This document shows, piece after piece, positions 36,321 to 45,482 of a stretch of 64,000 bases of DNA; positions within the stretch are counted from its first letter, which is position 1; every line of letters starts with the position of its first letter. This stretch comes from Hyaloscypha bicolor E (taxonomy: Eukaryota > Ascomycota > Leotiomycetes > Helotiales > Hyaloscyphaceae), in the NCBI RefSeq assembly GCF_002865645.1, contig NW_020194685.1, positions 2,257,363-2,321,362 of the forward strand, in the 5' to 3' direction. The position numbers and the translations under genes are program-made. Below the pieces are notes generated by a model, which ran no database searches, was not told the DNA's origin, and worked only from the letters and a program-made list of their open reading frames with translations.

Positions 36321-37266
36321 TTTCGAGCACTGGCCCGGCCCGCCTTTCTCCCACAAAACCAATGTCAAATGACGCCACGCGGAGCAACCCGCTGCACGAT
36401 TGTCAACTGCAAGGCATTTATTTTTTGGTCTTAGCCTAACTACATGCGTACACACTAAAGGCACTCATCCTCTCTTTCTCTGGTGCGGGTCGGAGAGAGC
36501 TGACCTTGAGTGTGACTATCTACTGTCCAATAGCATTGACAAGGCTTCTCACCGGCCCTCTAGGGATGCGGAAGCCTTGGCTTGTTGCCTATCATCGGGG
36601 CCACCATAAAACGATCCCGATGCTCGATTCGCGCAGTTAAGGATGCCTACGGCTGAGCTTGATTCGGTCACCGGTTGATTCTCTGGGGATACTCGAACTC
36701 AGCAGCGCCTACTGCCACACTTCTGGTGGTGGCTTGGAGTGTTGATGATCATCCAATCAACATAAGTGCAATCAGGCTCACGATTGAGTTTGGGTTTCGA
36801 GCATGTGACAACAGACATACGTCTTTTGGTAATGATTGCTAACTGGTTTGCGAAAAGCATTTCGCCCTGGAGCCTGCTGATTCATCCCAACGTTGGCTGC
36901 GTCATCTACTGCAACGTGTGGCAACTCCATAGACTCTTTCTCGGGTAACCTCAAAAGCAGAAAATGATGAAACGTAAAGATCCCTTGAGAGCCCCAATTA
37001 CCGCGTTTCAAGAACAGCTGTGAACTGACAAACGTCACATCTCATGTGAGTACATGATGCCAATATTACTGCTCCCACATAGCTTAGTGGAGCAGGTAAT
37101 AGTTCTATCATCACATAGCAATCGAGCATATTTCTGTTCTGTGTGTACTACGTCTTCTTACACCAAATCTACCACCTCCGGCGCTGCGTAGGCGGTAGTG
37201 CTTCACACCGTACAAAGGTTCTACGAGAAATACCTTACCTTATATTCTGACTGATGCAGCAAGGAG
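36321..37266. other. Intergenic, no gene seen
   Basis: Only 60-90-codon ORFs on both strands with no resemblance to known families. A stretch at about 37,078 looks superficially like a tRNA D-arm but lacks a T-arm. Confidence 0.5.
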
Positions 37267-37587
37267 ATGCCTACAATAACCACCACCCAAACCGACTTTA
37301 CCAGCGATGATATTCTAAAGATGTGGTTGCAGCACGATGGGGGACCATTCACAAAGCTCGTTTTGAGTCCAGGTATTCCCGTTCACGTCGAGGGGCAGAT
37401 TCAGTTCGATCGAATTATATACGAAGATGTGGATCCGCCCATGGAATTTGAATACATAGGGGAGGAGAGTCATGTGTTCAACAATGCTGATATGGAAGTG
37501 GATGTTGATGAAACTTTAACGTTCATAAAAGTCAAGGTCACTGCACAGGGGGGCGTCACCACGCTACCATTCCACAAGAAAGGTTGA
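37267..37587 (+). CDS. Small unknown protein, 106 aa
   Basis: Intronless ORF starting MPTITTTQTDFTSDD. I do not recognise it. It is acidic, begins without a signal peptide, and has alternating hydrophobic/polar segments (KLVLSPGIPVHVEGQIQFD, FIKVKVTAQGG) that suggest a small beta-rich fold. It has no cysteine. A polar start context (AGGAGATGCC) and an AT-rich 3' flank are compatible with a gene. It could equally be a species-specific ORF or chance; there is no opposing long ORF. Confidence 0.4.
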   Translation: MPTITTTQTDFTSDDILKMWLQHDGGPFTKLVLSPGIPVHVEGQIQFDRIIYEDVDPPMEFEYIGEESHVFNNADMEVDVDETLTFIKVKVTAQGGVTTLPFHKKG

Positions 37588-38600
37588 AAGTACGAGGCGC
37601 CGGAGAGCTTCGTATGAGCTAGGGGCAGATATTCCTCGTATTCCTCGAAAGACCTTTTGAATATCAATAGGTCTTTTGGGAATGCTGCATACGTTCATGA
37701 AAATTTAGTTCATGTAACTAGATGGTAAAGTTCCTAGCTGATAAATCAAGATCTAAGAGGATATTTTTTCTCTCTGCCACGACCCCTTTCTAACCGTGCT
37801 ATTCGTGCGAATGACCATTCCATTATAGCACAGATTAACCATTCGTTTTATACTAATGGTTTTCCTATCAAATCGTGATCCTTCGGGTATATGTTTGTGT
37901 TCCAATATTTGTGTCAAATTATTGTAAGATTACATTAAATAATTTGTGCATGTACAGCTACGGTGGTGACGGCACTTAAATGCGATTATCTCCAGACGAG
38001 TGATGAGTACGGGTGTATTTAGGAAAGTGCTAGTGGAAGATGCTAATGGAAGACGTTACAATATCGAGGAATACTTTGGATCCCCAATAAATATATATAA
38101 TACAGCCTGACCTGAAACAGATCCGCTCGACGAAACTTGAACAAGGAATGCAACAGAGCTGAGGAATTGTACGGGGCATATTCCTTCAATTATTACCTAC
38201 CAACTCTGAACTAGAAGGTGAATGAGGGTATTCGGTGTTTGGTCCCGACCTGGAGTGCCTTGGCCACATTAAGTGCAAGACTCACGTTATCTAGATGCAT
38301 ATTAATCCCTCAGCTTCGAGTTGTGAGGCGCTGCAGTGGCCGTCTTGATACTTGTGGGTCCAAGCGGTACTATTATTAGGAGGTGAAAGCCGATGAAAGG
38401 CCTGATTTGAGACACAACCTTGCTAAACAACCCGTGTGTCGCGTCAGCTCCTCAGGGGGGGACAGCAGCTGACCTGGGCCTTGTACATGTATCGGTAGGG
38501 GTGAGAAGTAGAGAAGTGGAGAATGAAGAAAGGTCCAGGAAGGGGCGCAATCCGACACCTTAAGGCAGACTGGGTGCTCCTTGCACGGGGGTGCCAACAG
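37588..38600. other. Intergenic, AT-rich, no gene seen
   Basis: AT-rich stretches at 37,720-38,110 with no long ORF. Nothing recognisable. Confidence 0.5.
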
Positions 38601-38867
38601 CATAAAAGGTAGCGAATTTCCTGTTGATACTTTGCAGTGCTCCGTTTGTCCTCCTCATCTTCCTTCCCTTCTTCTTCCTTATTCACCGTCTCCATTGCGA
38701 GTTCAATCAACAGCATGGCTTTACCCGCCAAGCGCGAAACGAGCACCTTTACCGGGGGTCCTCCGCTGGAATCCTTTGTCAGGGTGAGTAATTTGTGAGA
38801 CCCAAATCAAGCGTTTGAGGTGACTTAATAGGATTTTGCCATGGCAACAAACGCAACGGCAGACACA
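38600..38867 (+). other. Orphan promoter and first exon fused to SKN1 remnant
   Basis: A CATAAAAGG TATA-like box (about 38,600) precedes a pyrimidine-rich leader (CCTCCTCATCTTCC type) and an ATG in good context at 38,715 (CAACAGCATGGC). The ORF runs 22 codons (MALPAKRETSTFTGG onward) to a strong donor GTGAGT at 38,784. After a 47-bp intron ending TTAATAG the frame reads DFAMATNATADT and then enters SKN1 homology, but stops at a TAA about 30 codons later. I do not recognise the exon. It looks like the 5' end of another gene brought next to the SKN1 3' half. Confidence 0.5.
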
Positions 38868-39389
38868 GGCGGTCCATACCAGCAAGCTATCTCAGGCACC
38901 ATACTGCTCAATAACCAATGGTGTAATGGCACGCAATACCAGAAATACGCATTTGAATAAATCTCCGGCACGACCAGAGGCAAATTCGCCGGTTCGTTGG
39001 TGAAGATCCCTCCTTCATCATGGACGGTGGAGCAACTGGCCCCAACGGCAATGTGGGAGTCAGGAAAGTCTCCCAAGAGCCAATGTCTATGGTATTCAAT
39101 CTTAGTATCAGTGGTGCCTGGGGTGAGATTCTCATGGCCGATTTGGTGTTGCCGACTGTGATGCATATTGAATATGTGCGGCTTTACCAGAAGCCGGGAC
39201 ATGAGAACATTGCTTGTGATCTGCCTGGTTATCCGACGACGGATTATATCAAGAATCACCCTGTGGCGTATAATAATCCGAATTTGACTGTGAGTTTGTG
39301 CTTCCTCTGGTTGCAGGAACAAGAACTGACTTTGCAGTTGGGGCTCAGCCGGATTATATTGGCCGAAAAACAAGTTGACGGGTTGTTGA
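38868..39389 (+). pseudogene. SKN1/KRE6 beta-glucan synthesis gene, 3' fragment
   Basis: Begins GGPYQQAISG and NNQWCNGTQYQKYAFE, the residues expected directly after the NGYT that ends the 5' fragment. An in-frame TAA interrupts it after YAFE. Homology resumes in another frame with ATGPNGNVGVRKVSQEPMSM, VFNLSISGAWGE, YVRLYQKPGHENIACDLPGY and DYIKNHPVAYNNPNLT. After an intron-like GTGAGT...TTTGCAG segment, WGSAGLYWPKNKLTGC and a TGA at 39,387 match the family's C-terminus. Stops and frame changes make it a pseudogene. Confidence 0.85.
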
Positions 39390-39750
39390 AGCGTATTCCA
39401 AGTGGAAAGCAGCTCCTTAAAAAGGCTGACTTCATGACATATATTGACATCTAGATATATATTCTGCGTATTAGATTTGGAACCTGACGTTCGATGAAGT
39501 TTATCAAATAGAGTTAAGTCAGTAAGGATTGACGGGTTAAGGCTGCTACGAACTCGGTGTTTGGGCACGGAACACCACAGTAATTGGCTGTTCAGATGTG
39601 TGGAGGATGTATAATTTGCATATATAGGACGAGTGTTCATATGGCAGATGAGTTTTTAAATGAAGATATTTCTGACTCTCTCATCCACCCTTGATATCTT
39701 GATTACCCATCCCGACTTTCAACACCTCGAGTGAATCTGCTCTGGTTTTA

Positions 39751-40560
39751 TTGCACATCGCACTCAATGTACGAAAGTTTCTGGTACATTGAGCTTGAGG
39801 TTCTCCTTCTAGAGGTGGGAGGTGAATTTCTCCTCTCAAATTGTTGCACATCGCCCAATGTTCGAGGCTTTCCTAGTACAATGAGATTGTCCTCCACGGA
39901 AGGAAATAATGAATCTCCAAAGTCTACTTCGTCAGAACCTCGTTGGGAAATTGGAAATACGGGATCGGGCGGGAAGGAGGTGTCGCCTTAAGAATTGACT
40001 CCAGAGGATTTATTGCCTGTCCTATTTCGTCCAATGGGACAGATGGGTCTCACCCAAGCTCAAATCTCTTCTGACCACAAGTACCACCGATCGCAAGTCT
40101 CATCTGATCTTGTTTTTTTAGTCCGGAGTGAATATCTCTAGCTGAAATCCGTCTCAAGGATTTGTAGCCTACCGCCCAAATTTCCAAAGTTCTCTCGAAC
40201 AATGAGAGTCTCTCTTGGCAAGTTCAGAGAGAACATCTCCCCACAACGCTATCTCGTTGCACATCGCACCCAATTTCCAAAACATTTTGGTACATTTAGA
40301 ATATCCTCGCATTGGATAATGGCTCCCAGAGATCGAAATTTTGTTGCATTTCGCACCCACCGTCCGAAACGATGCAGAAGCCATAACCTTGCGTCTGTGT
40401 GATACCTCACCAGTGAAGCTCTTTGAAATCAAAGATTTCGTTGCACATCGCAGCCGTTGTCCGAAGCTATGCAGTAAAGCCATCAACTTGCTCCTTGTGA
40501 TCACTCACGATTTTGTGGGATATTGTTCTCCATGTCCGAAGCTGTGCAGTAAACCATGAC
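39751..40560. repeat. Array of about seven degenerate repeats
   Basis: Imperfect units at about 39,751, 39,841, 40,163, 40,255, 40,340, 40,438 and 40,515 share GTTGCACATCGC, then CCAATGTCCGAA or CAATTTCCAAA, and often TTTCTGGTACAATGAGA. Spacing is roughly 80-100 bp except for one gap. The first copy contains the perfect inverted pair CAATGTAC and GTACATTG. Short ORFs here (66-111 codons on both strands) merely translate the repeat, for example the recurring VAHR or CPKLCSK, and are not counted as genes. Confidence 0.65.
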
Positions 40561-42173
40561 CTTGTTTTTTGGGCTCGTTCACGTGATCCCTCTTCAAACC
40601 CCAAGATAATGCCCTGAGCTGTTAGGGAGAATCCCGTCGTACTGGGAGGGACTACGAGGTCTCTTCTGTTTGTGCAATACAATTTCCGCAGCCGTTAGTC
40701 GGGTTGGACATCATCTAGACTGAAAGAACTTCAATGTTCCAACATCTGTGGGACATGTGAAGGAAGAAGACTTCGAATGTTGCATAATGCGAGGAAACAT
40801 TTAGAGAAAAGAGGATCTGAAATGTCCAAATTGGCATAGGAGATTGGAAAATGAATAGTCCTCATTGCGTGCAGCATCTCCTGGACCAACCCAAGCCCGT
40901 CGAATAAACATTAACGCAGCCATTCGAGGATGACAGTATCGAGTGTAAAGACAGCCCGAATGAGAAGCCAATATACATACTTGGCAACTATCGACTTCTA
41001 AGTCGTGAGGCATGATTTCCTTCTTTGGGTATGGTATCCCAGACTTCTGGGACGCATCAGGAGATAATACTGGAACGAAGTCGGTCAAGCCGACTGAAGA
41101 CAGGGCACGTTTCTCCACAAGCCTGAAATTGCACCACTCAGAGCGATGGTCACAAAGCCTATCGCCGCGCCATTCTCTCCCCTGCCGCAATCATACGCCT
41201 ATCTCCACATTCACAGCCCCTCAAGTCAGTGACACAGATCACACCGCAACGCCATTCTCGAAACTGCAACACACACGAGCAAAGAATGACAAAAAGTCTC
41301 TGTTGTTGTTCCAGCACCGCTCTCTGCCAACCCTAGCCAAGAGAAACGTGAGCTGGTATGTGCGCTGAAAACCCTCAGGGCTGGCCTCTCTCGGACGGGA
41401 ATATCCCATCACGTGATGCATTTGCAGCCGGTACTCGGACACAATGCAGTGTGGCTTCCAGAACAGAGTAGCAAAGCATTGCAAAATTCGCTAGTATCAA
41501 GCTGGGCCTTAAACTGAAGGGAGTCTGGATAGCGTTGTCTTCGGGCTATAATTCCAAATCCACGGAGACATATATCAATACCCAGCTCGTTGCAAACTTG
41601 ACTTGTGGAACCGGGTGCAGCACACCCAGATCACCCAGATCACTCAGATCTAGACCTCAGGATCTGGTTTGTCAATCGATCATCGCCTGCTTGCGCTTAT
41701 CTTGGCTGGCCACAGAACAAGCCTCGCCAGGTCTGAACATGCCTGCAAATGCGGTGGCCCACTGCCCCGCGTGGGATCGACCCCTGCAGAGATGTCGGCG
41801 GGCTCGACTTTCTACTCGGCCATTTCTGGTGGCTTGCAACGACGCCCTCCTTCGCTCTTGCACTAGATGCTGCTCTTATCTACTTCCTCTCCCCACACTT
41901 CGCAAGCTGAATTGCCTCTGCCAACCTAGACATACACCTATCCTCACGGATCTATATATCTCTTCCTCCCATCTCCGTTTCTGGGGCATTGGCGGATCAT
42001 TGGAGCGCACAGCCCGGAGCTTCCGAACGAGGCGAATTGAATGCACGAATTGGATCCCGGCCTCCCCTCGAGTCCGAGAACTTGACACAAAGCAGGTGAT
42101 TCAAGCAGCATATGACTGTTCCGACGGCGTCTGGGAGACATAATGCCATCGCTGCAAAGACGGAAATACAACC
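40561..42173. other. Intergenic, upstream of TOK channel gene
   Basis: ORFs of 129 codons (minus, 40801-41190), 118 codons (plus, 41012-41368) and 202 codons (plus, 41535-42143) are open but opposed by others and without family resemblance. The last is probably the channel gene's leader. A short CACCCAGATCACCCAGATCACTCAGATC repeat lies at about 41,620-41,650, and ATCACGTGAT at about 41,408 is a palindrome. Confidence 0.45.
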
Positions 42174-45079
42174 ATGGCGGACGATAAAAAGGGAGAAGAC
42201 AACGGCCGCAGTCTCAGCGGTGGCCTGTCCTTGACCAGGACCGAGGTCAGCACCTTGGACAGAGAGGAGGGGATTCGGAGGATTGGGACGCTGAAGCTCA
42301 GAGGGAAGACCGATGATCTGCCTCAGTAAGTCCTGAAGATACGTCCGAGGGGCTGGCAGTCGAATTGCTAACTCAAGTTCAGGGATTGGTGGTTTGCCTC
42401 GACGGCCATTCCTCTCCTTGCTGCGACAATTGGTCCTATGGCAAATGTGCTGTCGATTGCAGCTTTGGTCTCGAAATGGAGGGTTACACTGCCGAACAAT
42501 GGACAATTACCGGAGGGATTGGATGCTCTGGGAGTAGACATCCCAGATCCGCACTGGTGAGTCCGCTTCTGCAATATCTCGAGGACCGATATTGAGAAAT
42601 GCTGTGATAGGGAGGTCATTTTGAATGCGATATCTCTGGCTTGTGGTTTCTTTGGCAACTTTGCCTTGTTGCTGAATTTCACAAGGAGAGTGAGGTATAT
42701 TGTTGCTTTACCATTGACAATCATCTCTTGGTACTTTGCTACGAGCATTGTAAGTGTCTTTTCAACCAATTCAAGTCCAGATTCTGACTGTATATTCAGC
42801 TCATTGGTATCATCGTGGCCATGAACAAGTATGTTCCTCCTATAAGACCCGGTGAAACCTACTCTCAAGGCTTTTGGCATGCTATCATCGCAGCAGTGCT
42901 CTACCTAATTAGCTCTATGCTTCTGATGATCAACATGCTTGGATATTTTCTCGGCCACTACCCACAACATTTTGACCTTGACGATGACCAGCGAACCCTC
43001 ATTCTTCAAACCATGATGTTCTTCCTCTGGCTCGCCGGCGGCGCAGGAATTTTCTCCAAAGTATGTGGCTGGAAGTACGCTGATGCTCTCTATTTCTCGG
43101 ATGTGACAGTTTTGACCATAGGCTTCGGAGACATAACGGCCAACAACGACCCAGGCCGTGGATTCGTCTTCCCGTTTGCAGTCATAGGTATCATCTTCCT
43201 AGGTTTGATGATCAATAGTATTCGAAAGTTCGCTACCAGCATGTCTAAAGAAAAGGTTATCAAGGCACATCAACTTCATGAGCGAGAACGGACATTTGGC
43301 CGCTCAGTCACCAGCGAGAAGGAACTACGAGATCGTCTCGGTTTACCTCCACGTAGGGACTCTGACGCCCGACGCGCTTCCACCGGGATCCGGAAGCAGT
43401 CCACTGTTGGCACTCTAAGGGATCGCCGTACCTCCCTTGAGCAGTACGGACATTTCGATGTCCACGGCCGCACCATCACTTTCCACGAGCACAAAAGCAA
43501 GGCTCCAGCGGGTGGTGGGGGGCGTGGCGGAGCGGGCAGAGCCCACAAGCCTAAAGCACCCCTGAGCCGAGATGCCAAGATGCAAATGCGAGCAGCTGGC
43601 AAAGACGCCCACGTGAAGCGTCAAAATCGCCGTGAGAAGCTCATCCTTCTCAAAGAAGAAAAGGATCGTTTTGAGGCCATGCGGGAGATCCAGTCCAACA
43701 CCAGCAGATTCAAGCAATATTACGCACTTGCAATGTCAGTCTTTGCCTTCGGCATCTTGTGGTGTGTTGGTGCTGCCATCTTCATGGTTGCCGAGAAACG
43801 GATTCAAGATCTCACTTACTTCGAAGCTCTGTACTTCTGCTACGTATCCCTGCTCACTATCGGCTACGGCGACTTCTCACCCAAATCCAATGCTGGAAAA
43901 CCATTTTTTATCGTCTGGTCACTGGTCGCTGTGCCCACCATGACAATCCTCGTCTCAGACATGGGCGACACCGTCGTCGCGGCTGTGAATCGAGGAACCT
44001 TCACCCTTGCAGATTGGACCGTGATGCCGAAAGAGGGCGTCTGGCACGATTTCCTTCAAAAGCATCCCCAACTTAAAGAGTGGCTGGAACGGAAAACCAA
44101 AGAGCGAGAAGCGAAGAAGAGAATCGAGCGAGGTTTCGGGTTGCAAAATCCGGACGAGGAAGGTGGGGCAATCGAAGAAGCTGAAGCAGCTCAGCCAACG
44201 TTGGAAAAACTCGCAGAAGAAGCGCCTGAGCAGACAGAACATGAACTTGCAAGAAAACTGGCAGTGACGATAAAGCACGTAGCCAATGATTTGCGGACTC
44301 CTCGCCCAAAGAAGTACAACTATGAAGAATGGGTAGAGTTCACACGCTTGATTCGCTTCAGCAGGAACACGCCAGAAGAAGTAGCGAACGAAGAGGAAGA
44401 GGAGGGCTTAGTAGAGTGGGACTGGATAGGAGAAGATAGTCCCATGTTGGCAGATATCAGTGAGAGCGAGTGGGTTCTCGACCGGCTTTGCGAGAGCTTG
44501 AATCGGTACACGAGGAAGATGGCTAAAGATGTAGGGCTTCCTTTCCCCCCGCTTGCTCATTTACTAACACCGCTTCCCTCTTAGGGCAGAAAAGCACAAG
44601 AACTCCAAGATCTTCACGACAAACATTATGCTCCCCGCTCTCCAGATGAAATAGCGGACATTGATTTCGCGCATGAAACCCGCGGGAAAGCCCATTATCC
44701 TGCACACCCCGGTCCTCGGTCCCCGCAGCACTCCCGACTCCATCGTAACCCGGACTCGGGTACCTCGACCGTCTCTCCTGTCCTCTCTCGCGGTCCTTCC
44801 GGTGACCAGCAAGTGCAGATTTTCCACCGCAAGAAGGATAAAGAGAAGGAGAAGGAGAAGGGCATTGAAGGTGGGGATGTGGGGAGTAGTGAGGGTGGGG
44901 GGAGTGGGACGACGACTGTGGAGGAGGAGAGCCTAAAGCTGGAGGAGGAATTTGAAGGGCGAGAGGTAAGGGAGTGGGCTACGAGGGTTAATAGCCGGGG
45001 TGATGATCTTGATGATCAAGGGGCTGTTGTGAACCCTAGCAGCCACGACTTTGATTACACGGTGTTGGGGCATGGGTGA
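42174..45079 (+). CDS. tok1: Two-pore outward-rectifying potassium channel (TOK type)
   Basis: Plasma-membrane K+ channel with the fungal 8-TM, two-pore architecture. Five exons (42174-42325, 42383-42556, 42611-42749, 42800-44530, 44585-45079) give about 896 aa. Hydrophobic segments in exons 2-4 precede the first selectivity filter TIGFGD (about residue 261). A long charged Gly/Arg-rich cytosolic loop follows, then a second pore pair with filter TIGYGD (about residue 508) flanked by FAFGILWCVGAAIFMV and FFIVWSLVAVPTMTILV. The C-terminal tail is acidic and Lys/Glu-rich, longer than in yeast TOK1, and its end is reached only through a 54-bp intron (44531-44584) that bypasses a TAG. Both filters are intact. 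The start MADDKKGEDNG is the first ATG in frame. Confidence 0.93.
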
Positions 45080-45482
45080 TCTTGCCTGCATTTTATTCGG
45101 ACGACGTTGATGTTGCATGAGATATATGGATTGGCCAAAGGGAGTTGTGAGGTGAAGGTGGTTATGATACCCGGGATATGGAAAGACTATGGATCGGCTA
45201 TGAACCATAGATTGGGAAGACAGGACAGATCTATTTGCATATATGAATGTTACGGTATCTACGTTGATGAGATTTAGCGTCCTTCAATATCCTCTATTCA
45301 TCATGAAAGCCTGCTGGGTCGACCTGCTGGAACAGGGGAAGCTTTAGCGCGGGCTGAGCAAGCCACCAACCTGGTGGCCGAAGAAAGGGAAGTCGCAGCC
45401 GCCGTGAACTCAGCCTACCAAAACACCCACTTCCCCTCTCGAAACTCGATTCCGTCGTCAATCATCACTATGATCAACCACC

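Noticed and set aside
37078..37125. tRNA-like D-arm (TAGCTTAGTGGAGCAGGTA)
   Set aside because: No anticodon arm or T-arm with GTTCRA follows at the needed spacing.
30466..38867. The SKN1-splitting segment as a single giant transposon
   Set aside because: No transposase, capsid-like or recombinase gene, no terminal inverted repeats at the borders and no clear target duplication; only a small MITE lies inside.
40169..40559. Overlapping ORFs with repeated VAHR/CPKLCSK peptides
   Set aside because: The peptide repeats come from translating the DNA repeat array; the frames change from unit to unit on both strands.
41535..42143. 202-codon plus ORF upstream of the TOK channel
   Set aside because: Arg/Cys/Ser-rich without motifs, and it ends 30 bp before the channel ATG; most likely part of the leader or promoter.
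44570..44584. Premature stop in the TOK channel tail
   Set aside because: The TAG lies in a 54-bp intron with a GTAGGG donor and pyrimidine-rich CCTCTTAG acceptor; the frame continues 165 codons.
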